Of a DNA stretch of 64,000 nucleotides, positions 36,042 through 44,068 are shown in pieces. Every line of letters begins with the position of its first letter. The first letter of the stretch is position 1. The stretch spans positions 2,604,001-2,668,000 of the forward strand of contig NZ_OZ257250.1 of assembly GCF_965279545.1 (NCBI RefSeq), read 5' to 3'. Below the pieces are notes generated by a model. The model ran no database searches. It was not told the origin of the DNA and saw only the letters and a program-made list of their open reading frames with translations. The position numbers were made by a program, and so were the translations under genes. The stretch is from Methylibium sp965279545. GTDB lineage: Bacteria; Pseudomonadota; Gammaproteobacteria; Burkholderiales; Burkholderiaceae_C.

Positions 36042-37574
36042 ATGTCCAGTGCTACCCCGGACGCAGAGCCCACCCGCCCGATCGCCAAGTCCGACACCGC
36101 CGCGGAGGGCGCCCCAGTTCGCGAACCCGTCGCGTCGCGCCGCGCCATGCTGCTGGCGGCAGGCGGCATGGCCACCGGCGCGGTGTCCACGTCGCGGGCC
36201 GAGGGTAGGAACGGCGCGGCGCCCGCCCAGGTCGATGAGCTGTCGTTCCGGCAATCCGACGCCAACGCCAAGGAACGCAGCGTCGGCAGCCGGCTGCGTG
36301 ATGTCGTGAGCGTCAAGGACTTCGGCGCCGTCGGCAACGGCGCGACCGACGACACCGCCGCCTTCCAGTCAGCCCTCAACGCCGCCAAGACCGTTCATGT
36401 TCCGGTCGGCAACTACCGAATTTCGGCCAAGTTGAGGATGGGTCGCCACACCAACCTCGTCGGCGAGCACGAGAAGTTCTCGGTCATCACGGGCACACAT
36501 GCTGGCGTGATGTTCGAGTTCCCGGAGGACAACACCGACCCGCGCCTGGAGCGGCTGCTGATCGATGGGGCGGGGTGCACGGGCGTCGCGGTGGGAACCG
36601 GTAACGGTCCGCTGCAAAGTTACCTGATCCGGCCCCAGCTGGAATCGGTGCACTTCTCCCACACCATGGCTTTCGGCATCAACGCCAACTGCATTTTCGC
36701 GCGCTTGATGAAATGTTCGTTCGGCTTCGAGGGGGCGGGGCAACGCGCGGGCACCATGGTGGGCATCCGCTCGTTCTCGAGCAAGGCCAACTACACGAAC
36801 CTCAACCGGCTCGAGGCCTGCATTTTCCAGGTCGGAACTGCGAGCCCCGGCTCGATTGCCGCCCAGATCAGCGGTGGCGCCGTCTGGGTGTTCGACGGTT
36901 GCGACTTCGAGGGCTGCGGGCGGGCAGTGCAACTGAGCAACGTACAACTCGCCAAATTCACCAATTGCTGGTTCGAGGCCAACTCGGCCACCGACTGGGT
37001 TGTCGACGTCGGTGCCTGCCTGACACCCACCCAGTTCGAGAACTGCAACCTGACCAACAACAAGGCCAAGGCCTGCATCCAATGGAACAGCCGGGTGGGC
37101 GCCGGCATCGTGGCGCGCTACTGCGCGTTCGGCTTGTCGGCGTCGAGCCAGCCGGTGCGCGATCAGGGCGCGGGCGTCGCTCGATCCGACACCGGCGGCA
37201 AGCTGGTCTGGGACGGCAACCATGTGTACGGCGGACAACCGGCCAATCGCTCGATCCCGGAGGCAGCGGCCGGCAGCCCCGGTGGGGTCAACGCATGGTT
37301 TGTCTGCGATACGCGCGGGGCCGGCACCATCCTGGCGTCGAGCCACCCCGGCATTGCCCCGGTCGCCCGCGGTGGCGTCGGCGACCTGAGCATCACCCTG
37401 CCGTGGCCGACGGCCAGCGCGGCCGACAGGATTTGCGTCGTGGCCACCAGCGGCACGGCCACGGTGAACGCAGCGACCGAAGGCGGTCCGCAGCGCATCC
37501 GAGTGAAAGCCTACCTGCTGGGCACCGCAACGCCGACGGATGCAGTGGTCAGCGTGATGGTGATGGGCCTGTGA
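36042..37574 (+). CDS. Secreted beta-helix protein (pectate-lyase-3/tailspike-like)
   Basis: 510 aa. The N-terminus carries a Tat-like signal (ASRRAMLLAAGGMATGAVS). The parallel beta-helix domain opens with VVSVKDFGAVGNGATDDTAAFQSALNA, the hallmark of pectate-lyase-3 and phage tailspike folds. Helix rungs rich in Asn and Phe run to about residue 380 (FDGCDFEGCG, FTNCWFEAN, FENCNLTNN). The last 120 residues form a separate beta-rich region. In this context it is probably a polysaccharide lyase, hydrolase or surface-binding protein for the polymer; catalytic residues cannot be assigned. It is the last gene of the forward block. Confidence 0.7.
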   Translation: MSSATPDAEPTRPIAKSDTAAEGAPVREPVASRRAMLLAAGGMATGAVSTSRAEGRNGAAPAQVDELSFRQSDANAKERSVGSRLRDVVSVKDFGAVGNGATDDTAAFQSALNAAKTVHVPVGNYRISAKLRMGRHTNLVGEHEKFSVITGTHAGVMFEFPEDNTDPRLERLLIDGAGCTGVAVGTGNGPLQSYLIRPQLESVHFSHTMAFGINANCIFARLMKCSFGFEGAGQRAGTMVGIRSFSSKANYTNLNRLEACIFQVGTASPGSIAAQISGGAVWVFDGCDFEGCGRAVQLSNVQLAKFTNCWFEANSATDWVVDVGACLTPTQFENCNLTNNKAKACIQWNSRVGAGIVARYCAFGLSASSQPVRDQGAGVARSDTGGKLVWDGNHVYGGQPANRSIPEAAAGSPGGVNAWFVCDTRGAGTILASSHPGIAPVARGGVGDLSITLPWPTASAADRICVVATSGTATVNAATEGGPQRIRVKAYLLGTATPTDAVVSVMVMGL

Positions 37575-37613
37575 GTCCCGTAGGTCCGACGCGCGCCGCA
37601 TCGCCCGTCTGCA

Positions 37614-38132
37614 TTACGCGAACAGTTCCGAAAGCCGGGCCACCGGAATCACCTCCACCCGCTCGCTCAGCGGGTACCGCCGCTCTACCGGCGCCACCAC
37701 GTAGGCACGGTCGACGGCCAGATCCTCGATCGCTTGCCAGAAGCCTTTGGTCGGCTTGGATGCGGCAGAGAATTTGATCTCCACGCCGACCTTGCGCGAG
37801 CGGTGCTCGATCACCAGGTCGAGCTCGGCGCCCGCAGCCGTGCGGTAGAAGCCCATCTGCGCATCGGCGGGCAACTGTGCCGCCACCTGCTCCACCACGA
37901 AACCCTCCCACGACCGGCAGGTCGCGCTGCAAGAAGGTGCGTAGAAATCCTGCCGACATGCGTAGGAGGCTTCTGCGGTGGCGGCGAGATGACCCAAGGG
38001 GTAGCCCCCGCGCAACCCAGCGACTGCAGACCGCCCGGGGGTGCGGTGCGCATTGTCGAGCAGCAGCGCATTCGGCTGCTGCTGCGCCAACCGCCGTTCC
38101 ACCGCTTCCTGCACTTGGCGCTTCAGCATCAT
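37614..38132 (-). pseudogene. Decayed AAA-family ATPase with DUF4143 domain
   Basis: The open frame encodes 172 aa, while intact relatives are about 380-430 aa. It keeps the usual N-terminus (MLKRQVQEAVERRLAQ...NALL) but jumps straight past the Walker A and B region to LRGGYPLGHLAATAEASYACRQDF. The family continuation (FLRTFLQRDLP) lies in the next frame at about 37946-37915, showing a frameshift. A second deletion follows, and then the C-terminal DUF4143 part (SWEGFVVEQV, GAELDLVIEHRSRKVGVEIKFS) resumes. It is a non-functional remnant between the two converging polysaccharide blocks. Confidence 0.82.
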
Positions 38133-38168
38133 TGCAAATTGACCGTCAGCCGATCAATTTGCAATGAT
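38128..38168. repeat. Perfect 15-bp inverted repeat over the ATPase remnant start
   Basis: ATCATTGCAAATTGA at 38128-38142 and its exact complement at 38154-38168 with an 11-bp spacer. The left arm includes both candidate ATG codons of the remnant gene (38132 and 38129). No T-tract follows, so it is not a terminator. It is likely an operator, or an mRNA hairpin that hides the start. Confidence 0.6.
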
Positions 38169-38178
38169 CCACAGAAGA

Positions 38179-40053
38179 TCATCGAGGCGCCTCCCGGTAG
38201 CCGCCCTCCAGCGCCATCAGACGCACACGCACCTCGGCGTCACCGGCGTCGCCGGTGCTGCGCATCCACGCGAGCAGGTCTTCGGTGCCATCGGCGCGAC
38301 CATCGAGCTGCGCGATTCTCAAGCGCGCAATCGCGGTCGGCAGTGTGGTGTCGGCATCGGCCAGCAGTTCCTCGTAAAGCTTCTCGCCGGGCCGCAGGCC
38401 GCTGAACACGATGCCGATCTCCTCGGGCGCATGGCCGGCCAGGCGGATCAGGTCCTTGGCCAGGTCCACGATCCGCACCGGCTCGCCCATGTCCAAAACG
38501 AAGACCTGCCCGGTCTCGCCGATCGCCGCGGCCTGCACCACCAGCCGCGCCGCCTCGGGAATGGTCATGAAGTAGCGGGTGATGTCGGGGTGGGTCACGG
38601 TCACCGGCCCGCCCTTGGCGATCTGCTCCTTGAACTTGGGGATGACGCTGCCGCTGGAGCCGAGCACGTTGCCGAAGCGCACGGCCATGAAGCGGGTCGC
38701 GTGGCCCTGCGCGGCGAGGTGCGAAATCACCATCTCGGCGGCGCGCTTGGTCGCGCCCATCACATTGGTCGGGTTCACCGCCTTGTCGGTGCTGATGAGC
38801 ACGAAGCGCTCCGCGCCGGCCTGTGCCGCCGCGGTGGCGGCCTGCCAGGTGCCCAGCGTGTTGTTCTGCAGTGCGGCCCAGGCGTTGTGCTCCTCCATCA
38901 AGGGAACGTGCTTGTAGGCAGCGGCGTGGAAGACGATCTGCGGCTTCCAGCGCGCCATCACCCCGCCCAGGTGCCCGGGGTGCTTCACGTCGCCGATCAG
39001 CCGCACCAGCGGCAGCTGCGGGAAGCGCTCCCCCAGCTCCTGCTCGATCGTGTACAGGTTGAACTCGCTCAGTTCGTACAGCACCAGTCGCGACGGCCCA
39101 AAGCGCGCGACCTGCCGGCACAGCTCGCTGCCGATGCTGCCGCCGGCGCCGGTGATCAGCACGCACTTGCCCTTCAGGCATTCCGAGATGCCGGCCTCGT
39201 CCAGCACCACCGGCTCGCGGCCCAGCAGGTCGTCGGGCTCGATGTCGCGCACGCGGCTGACGGCGGCGCCTTCGAGCAGCTCCTCGGCCGAGGGCACGGT
39301 CAGCACCGGCAGGCCGGTCTCGGCCGCAAGCTCGATCACGCGCCGCCGCGCCGCGCCGCGCAGCGAGGGCATGGCGATGATGACGTGGCTCACGTCGAGC
39401 AGGCGCACCTGCTCGACCAGGCTGGCGAGCGGCCCCAGCACCGGCACGCCACCGATGCGCGAGCGCTGCTTGGCCGGGTGGTCGTCCAGCAGGCCCAGCA
39501 CCACCCAGCCCTGGTGCTGGATGCCGGCCAGCAGCAGGCGCGCCGCGTCGCCCGCGCCCAGCACCAGCGCGCGCCGCGTTTCGCTGGCGCTGCCGGAGAT
39601 CTGGCCGCGCAGGTGCTCGTAGAGCATGCGGTAGGCGATGCGCACGCTGGCCAGGCCCATCAGCGTGACGACGGGGTGCAGCGCCAGCACGGCGCGCGGC
39701 ACCTCGCGCAGCCCGGCGATCAGCACAACGCTCGCCGCCACGCCGCCGGCCAGGGTGCAGGCGATCGTCAGGCGCTTGATCTCGCCGAAGCCGGAGAAGC
39801 GCCACATGCCGCGCGGCACGCGCAGCAGCAGGAACACCGCAACGTAGACCGCCACGATGCCCAGGAGCACCCAGCCGTCATAGCCGGGCCGCGCGCTGAG
39901 CCAGCGCTCGAAGCCGAGGCGGAACAGGTAGGTGAACTGCCAGCAGGTCGCGATCACCACCGCGTCGATCAGCAGCGACAGCGGCTGGCGGTGCGGGCGC
40001 AGGCGGGTGAGGCAAGCATCGAGGCGGTGCCACACGGAGGGCGAGGAGGTCAT
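38179..40053 (-). CDS. Membrane NDP-sugar 4,6-dehydratase (PglF/WbpM/CapD-like)
   Basis: 624 aa. Four N-terminal transmembrane helices (to about residue 130) are followed by a first Rossmann-like domain (VLGAGDAARLLLAGIQHQG) and the catalytic SDR domain (TGAGGSIGSELCRQVARFGPSRL). That domain carries the modified SDR centre of this family, STDKAVNPTNVMGATKRAAE. It makes UDP-4-keto-6-deoxy-GlcNAc or a related product. With the PglC-like transferase and aminotransferase downstream it forms a cassette for an amino-deoxy sugar. It lies just after the 15-bp inverted repeat. Confidence 0.9.
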   Translation of the reverse strand: MTSSPSVWHRLDACLTRLRPHRQPLSLLIDAVVIATCWQFTYLFRLGFERWLSARPGYDGWVLLGIVAVYVAVFLLLRVPRGMWRFSGFGEIKRLTIACTLAGGVAASVVLIAGLREVPRAVLALHPVVTLMGLASVRIAYRMLYEHLRGQISGSASETRRALVLGAGDAARLLLAGIQHQGWVVLGLLDDHPAKQRSRIGGVPVLGPLASLVEQVRLLDVSHVIIAMPSLRGAARRRVIELAAETGLPVLTVPSAEELLEGAAVSRVRDIEPDDLLGREPVVLDEAGISECLKGKCVLITGAGGSIGSELCRQVARFGPSRLVLYELSEFNLYTIEQELGERFPQLPLVRLIGDVKHPGHLGGVMARWKPQIVFHAAAYKHVPLMEEHNAWAALQNNTLGTWQAATAAAQAGAERFVLISTDKAVNPTNVMGATKRAAEMVISHLAAQGHATRFMAVRFGNVLGSSGSVIPKFKEQIAKGGPVTVTHPDITRYFMTIPEAARLVVQAAAIGETGQVFVLDMGEPVRIVDLAKDLIRLAGHAPEEIGIVFSGLRPGEKLYEELLADADTTLPTAIARLRIAQLDGRADGTEDLLAWMRSTGDAGDAEVRVRLMALEGGYREAPR

Positions 40054-40081
40054 GGGTCGCGGGGAGTCGGAGCGGCCGTGA

Positions 40082-40687
40082 TTATCGATTTCCGCATCCC
40101 AGCAGCATCTTCAGCGTGCGCCACAGCACGCGCAGGTCGGACGCCGTCGAGGCCCGATCCGCGTAGTCGGCGGCCAGCTGCAACTTGCGCGGCAGGATCA
40201 CTTCGACATATTCGCGTTCGGGGTCGGCCGCGCGCGCCAGCAGCGCGCTCTCGTCCAGGTGCGCCAGCGACGCCGGGTCGGTGATGCCCGGCCGCACCGA
40301 CAGCACACGCTCGCGCAGCGCCGCCGGGTACTGCGCCACGTAGCGCGGCAGCTCGGGCCGCGGGCCGACGACGCTCATGTCGCCGAGCAGCACGTCGATC
40401 AGCTGCGGCAGCTCGTCGAGCCGGCGCTCGCGCAGCCAGCGCCCGACGCGCGTGATGCGGGCGTCGTCGCCCACCGTCAGCGACGGGCCGCGCCGCGATG
40501 CGTCGGCCACCATGGTGCGGAACTTGTGGATGCGAAACAGCCTGCCGTGGCGGCCGACGCGCTCCTGGCGAAAGAGCACCGGCCCCCGCGAGTCGAGCCG
40601 TATGGCAGCCGCGATCACCAGCAGCAGCGGCGCGAGCAGCAGCAGCCCGCCCAGCGCCAGCAGCAGATCGACGAGCCGCTTGGCCAT
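40082..40687 (-). CDS. Phosphoglycosyl transferase (PglC-type sugar transferase)
   Basis: 201-residue single-domain monotopic enzyme. The re-entrant N-terminal helix (RLVDLLLALGGLLLLAPLLLVIAAAIRLDSRGP) is followed by the catalytic KFRTMVADA segment (Asp-Glu region RRLDELPQLIDVLLGDMSVVGPRPE). It transfers a sugar-1-phosphate to undecaprenyl phosphate to start a repeat unit. It lacks the long N-terminal membrane domain of WbaP/WcaJ. It is the second initiating enzyme in the locus, next to the PglF-like dehydratase. Confidence 0.9.
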   Translation of the reverse strand: MAKRLVDLLLALGGLLLLAPLLLVIAAAIRLDSRGPVLFRQERVGRHGRLFRIHKFRTMVADASRRGPSLTVGDDARITRVGRWLRERRLDELPQLIDVLLGDMSVVGPRPELPRYVAQYPAALRERVLSVRPGITDPASLAHLDESALLARAADPEREYVEVILPRKLQLAADYADRASTASDLRVLWRTLKMLLGCGNR

Positions 40688-40701
40688 CGGTGCGGCCTCG
40701 G

Positions 40702-41940
40702 TCAGCCGCGCAGCAACTGCTGCACGGCCGCGATCACGCGCTCGATGTCGGCCTCGCTCATCTTCGTGTACAGCGGCAGGCTCAGCATGCGCTCGTAGGC
40801 GTGCTGGCTGTGCGGGAACTGCGCGGCGCTCAGGGCGTAGCGCTCGCGCCAGTAGGGGTGCTGGTGCAGCGGGATGTAGTGCACGCTGACGCCGATGCCG
40901 AGCGCGAACAGCCGCTCGATGAAGGCGTCTCGATCGAACGGCGCGTCGTCGGTCAGCCGCAGCACATACAGGTGCCAGGCATGCAGGTCGCCGGCCGCGG
41001 GCCCGGGCGGCAGTTGCAGCGGCAGGCCGGCGAAGGCATCGCGATAGCGCCGCGCGATGGCGGCGCGGCGCTGCTGGAAGCCGTGCGCGCGCCTGAGCTG
41101 GTGGATGCCCAGTGCTGCGGCGATGTCGGTCAGGTTGTACTTGTAGCCCGGGGCGACGATCTCGTAATACCAGCTCGGGGTCTTGGCGGTGAAGCGGTCG
41201 AAAGCGTCGCGGCTGATGCCGTGCAGGCGCATCACCTTCACGCGCTTCGCGAGCTCCGCATCGCGCGTGACCACCATGCCGCCTTCGCCGGTGGTGATGG
41301 TCTTGTTGGCGTAGAAGCTGAACACCGTGGCATCGCTCGCCAGCGTGCCGACCAGCGCGCCGCCGCAGCTGGCGGGCAGCGCATGGGCCGCGTCCTCCAC
41401 CACCTTCAGGCCGTGCCGCCGGGCGATCGCGAGGATCGCCTGCATGTCGGCCGCCAGCCCGGCGTAGTGGACCGGGATGATGGCCTTGGTGCGCGGCGTG
41501 ATCGCCGCCTCGACGAGCACCGGGTCGATGTTCAGCGTGGCCGGGTCGATGTCGACCAGCACCACGTCGGCGCCGAGGTAGCGCACCACCTCGGCCGTCG
41601 CGGTGAAGGTGTGGGTGGTGGTGATGACCTCGTCGCCCGGCCCGATGCCCAGCGCCTCGAGCGCGAGGTGCAGGCCGGCGGTGGCCGAGTTCACGGCAAT
41701 GGCATGGAGCGGCCGGGCGTCCGCGGGCAACAAGCCACTGGCTCCCTCGCCCAGACCCTCACCCCGGCCCTCTCCCGGAGGGAGAGGGAGTGAACCGAGG
41801 AACTCCGCGAAGTCCTGCTCGAAGCGCTTCGCCTTCGGTCCGGTGGTGACCCAGCCCGACCTCAGCGTGTCGACGACCTCAGCGATCTCCTCCTCGCCGA
41901 TCTCGGGCAACGCGAACGGCAGGAAGGGTGGCTGCGTCAT
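40702..41940 (-). CDS. DegT/DnrJ/EryC1 aminotransferase with in-frame repeat insertion
   Basis: PLP-dependent sugar aminotransferase, 412 aa. Family features: SGWVTTGPKAKRFEQDF, AVNSATAGLHLALEALGIGPGDEV, VEDAAHALPA, and the PLP lysine in FSFYANKTITTGEGGM. Between FAEFLG and HAIAVNS lies an extra stretch of about 29 residues (50-78) including LPLPPGEGRGEGLGEG, encoded by a palindromic repeat (41746-41790). Relatives have only a few residues there. The frame is kept and the loop is far from the PLP site, so the enzyme may still work. It overlaps ugd by 4 nt. Confidence 0.88.
   Translation of the reverse strand: MTQPPFLPFALPEIGEEEIAEVVDTLRSGWVTTGPKAKRFEQDFAEFLGSLPLPPGEGRGEGLGEGASGLLPADARPLHAIAVNSATAGLHLALEALGIGPGDEVITTTHTFTATAEVVRYLGADVVLVDIDPATLNIDPVLVEAAITPRTKAIIPVHYAGLAADMQAILAIARRHGLKVVEDAAHALPASCGGALVGTLASDATVFSFYANKTITTGEGGMVVTRDAELAKRVKVMRLHGISRDAFDRFTAKTPSWYYEIVAPGYKYNLTDIAAALGIHQLRRAHGFQQRRAAIARRYRDAFAGLPLQLPPGPAAGDLHAWHLYVLRLTDDAPFDRDAFIERLFALGIGVSVHYIPLHQHPYWRERYALSAAQFPHSQHAYERMLSLPLYTKMSEADIERVIAAVQQLLRG
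41746..41790. repeat. REP-type palindromic repeat inside aminotransferase gene
   Basis: The core at 41768-41788 is CCCTCTCCC-GGA-GGGAGAGGG, preceded by a CCCTCACCCCGG box. This sequence type is a common dispersed intergenic palindrome in beta- and gammaproteobacteria. Here it lies within codons 51-66 of the aminotransferase and is translated. Only one full copy is in the window. Confidence 0.7.
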
Positions 41941-43265
41941 GCGAGCGGGCGCCCGATCGCGTGGTATTCGATGCCGAGTTCCTTCATCAGCGCCGGCTCG
42001 AACAGGTTGCGGCCGTCGAACACCAGCGGTGTGCGCAGCATGCGGCCGATGGCGTCGAAGTCGGGGCTGCGGAACTCCTTCCACTCGGTCACGATGACCA
42101 GGGCATCGGCCCCTTCGAGCGCAGCCACGGCCGAGTCCGCATAGCTCAGGCCGGCCTGGCCGGGCATGGCGCGGCGCGCCTCGTCCATCGCCACCGGATC
42201 GTAGGCCGTGATCCGTGCGCCCGCCCGGGTGAGTCGCTCGATCAGCACGCGGCTCGGTGCCTCGCGCATGTCGTCGGTGCCGGGCTTGAAGGCCAGGCCC
42301 CACAGCGCAAAGCGCTTGCCGCTCAGGTCGGCGCCGAAGCGGGCGACGATCTTGTCGCCGAGCACCTGCTTTTGCCGGTCGTTGACCGACTCCACGGCGG
42401 TCAGCAGCTCGAGCTCCTGCCCCGCTTCGCTCGCCGAGCGGATCAGCGCCTTCACGTCCTTCGGGAAACAGGAGCCACCGTAGCCGCAGCCGGCATACAG
42501 GAACTGGGTGCCGATGCGCGGGTCGCTGCCGATGCCCTGGCGCACCAGCTCGATGTCGGCGCCCACCGCCTCGGCCACGCGCGACAGCTCGTTCATGAAG
42601 CTGATGCGGGTGGCGAGCATGGAGTTGGCAGCGTACTTGGTGAACTCGGCACTCTTGAGGTCCATCACCAGCACGCGGTCGCGGTTGCGCACGTAGGGCG
42701 CGTAGAGCGAGCGCATCAGCAGGATGGCACGCTCGTCGTCGGCGCCGATCACCACGCGGTCGGGGCGCATGAAGTCGGCCACCGCGGCGCCCTCCTTCAG
42801 GAACTCGGGGTTGCTGACGATCGCGAAGCCGACCCGCACGCCGCGCTCGGCCAGCGCGGCATCGATGGCCGAGCGCACCTTCTCGGAGGTGCCGACCGGC
42901 ACGGTGCTCTTGTCGATCACGACCTTGTAGTCGGTCATGCGCTCGCCGATCGCACGCGCCGCGGCGACGACGTACTGCAGGTCGGCCGAGCCGTCCTCGT
43001 CGGGCGGCGTGCCGACCGCGATGAACTGCAGCGTGCCGTGGGCCACGGCGCGGTCGACATCGGTGGTGAACTCCAGCCGCTTGGCGGCCGCGTTGCGCTG
43101 GACCACCTCTTCCAGGCCCGGCTCGTGGATCGGGATGCCGCCGGCATTGAGCATCTCGATCTTGCGCGCATCGAGGTCCAGGCACAGCACGTGGTTGCCC
43201 ATCTCGGCCAGGCAAGCGCCGGTGACCAGCCCGACGTAGCCGGTACCCACCACGGTGATCTTCAT
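41937..43265 (-). CDS. ugd: UDP-glucose 6-dehydrogenase
   Basis: Oxidises UDP-glucose to UDP-glucuronate with NAD. 442 aa; N-terminal VVGTGYVGLVTGACLAEMGN, the STVPVGTSEKV motif and the catalytic cysteine in GYGGSCFPKDVKAL (about residue 264). The C-terminal domain has GLAFKPGTDDMREAPS. It provides the precursor of an acidic sugar for the polymer. It overlaps the aminotransferase start and follows the methyltransferase by 21 nt. Confidence 0.95.
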   Translation of the reverse strand: MKITVVGTGYVGLVTGACLAEMGNHVLCLDLDARKIEMLNAGGIPIHEPGLEEVVQRNAAAKRLEFTTDVDRAVAHGTLQFIAVGTPPDEDGSADLQYVVAAARAIGERMTDYKVVIDKSTVPVGTSEKVRSAIDAALAERGVRVGFAIVSNPEFLKEGAAVADFMRPDRVVIGADDERAILLMRSLYAPYVRNRDRVLVMDLKSAEFTKYAANSMLATRISFMNELSRVAEAVGADIELVRQGIGSDPRIGTQFLYAGCGYGGSCFPKDVKALIRSASEAGQELELLTAVESVNDRQKQVLGDKIVARFGADLSGKRFALWGLAFKPGTDDMREAPSRVLIERLTRAGARITAYDPVAMDEARRAMPGQAGLSYADSAVAALEGADALVIVTEWKEFRSPDFDAIGRMLRTPLVFDGRNLFEPALMKELGIEYHAIGRPLA

Positions 43266-43286
43266 CGCATCATCCCTTTCGGTTCT

Positions 43287-43994
43287 TCAGAGTTTCTCGA
43301 GCCAGCACAAGCGGTGCGTGCGCAGCGGCGCCAGGGCGTTCAACCAGGCGGGCAGGCGAGGATGGAGCCGGGCCGCGGCGCGTGCAATCGGCGGCGCCAG
43401 CGTCACGCGCCGCACCTCGGCCCGCGCCTGCGGAAACAGCGCCCGCAGCCGCGCCACCGGCACCCCGCGTACATCGGGGTTGTACGGATTGTCCACCGCG
43501 AAGTCGTAGCACATCACCCCCCCACCTGGACGCACCCAGTGCCACATTGCATGCGCGAGCCTTTTTTGTGCCGCCTCGTCGAGCACGGACGAGAACACGG
43601 TGAAGGCCAGCACGGCATCCTGGCTCTCGGCGGGCAGCTCGGCCGCGGTGGCGTCGCCCTCGATCACCCGCACCGTGGGCGGCAGCACGCGCCGCGCCGC
43701 GGCGGCGCGCGCGCCCTGCAGCTCGATCCCGGCCAGCCGTGCCGGGTCGGCGCCCAGGCGCAGCAGGTCGAGCAGGTTGCCGCCCATGCCGCAGCCGACT
43801 TCGAGCAGGTCGCGGCCCTGCAGGCCGGTCCACCCCTGCCGCCGCCACAGCGCGAGCACCGCGCGCAGGCGCTCCTGGTGTGCCTGCAGCGCGGCGGCGT
43901 CGAACAAGCTGTAGCGCTGCGCGTCGGCCTGCGGGTCGCGGCGCGCATAGCGCTCGGTCACGGCCCGGGCCTCGCCGTCGGCCGGCAGCGTCAT
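43287..43994 (-). CDS. Class I SAM-dependent methyltransferase
   Basis: 235 aa. The SAM-binding motif is LLEVGCGMGGNLLDLLRLGA (about residue 63), with IEGDATAAELP, an AFTVFSSVLD motif and a WVRPGGGVMCYDF strand. It probably methylates a sugar or the glycan. The start at 43994 (MTLPADGEA) shares ATGA with the stop of the repeat-encoded mini-ORF directly upstream, so its translation depends on that repeat. Confidence 0.8.
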   Translation of the reverse strand: MTLPADGEARAVTERYARRDPQADAQRYSLFDAAALQAHQERLRAVLALWRRQGWTGLQGRDLLEVGCGMGGNLLDLLRLGADPARLAGIELQGARAAAARRVLPPTVRVIEGDATAAELPAESQDAVLAFTVFSSVLDEAAQKRLAHAMWHWVRPGGGVMCYDFAVDNPYNPDVRGVPVARLRALFPQARAEVRRVTLAPPIARAAARLHPRLPAWLNALAPLRTHRLCWLEKL

Positions 43995-44068
43995 TGGGGC
44001 ACCCTTCGCGCTGCGCGCTGTCCCGCCGAGCGGGAGCATTCGCCCTTCGGGCGGCCGTGCGGGCTCAT
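43991..44068 (-). CDS. Repeat-encoded mini-ORF, unit A (25 aa)
   Basis: ATG at 44068 overlaps the stop of unit B, and its TGA at 43993-43991 overlaps the methyltransferase start. The product begins MSPHGRPKGE and ends SAGQRAARRVPQ. The last 55 nt match unit B at 53 positions. There is no sign of a folded protein; its role may be to carry ribosomes from one gene to the next. Confidence 0.45.
   Translation of the reverse strand: MSPHGRPKGECSRSAGQRAARRVPQ

Noticed and set aside
37614..38132. Functional toxin-antitoxin or ATPase gene
   Set aside because: Walker A and B are missing and a family segment lies in another frame, so it is a remnant.
38164..40284. 706-codon plus-strand frame opposite the PglF-like gene
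   Set aside because: Antisense shadow of a gene with clear catalytic motifs.
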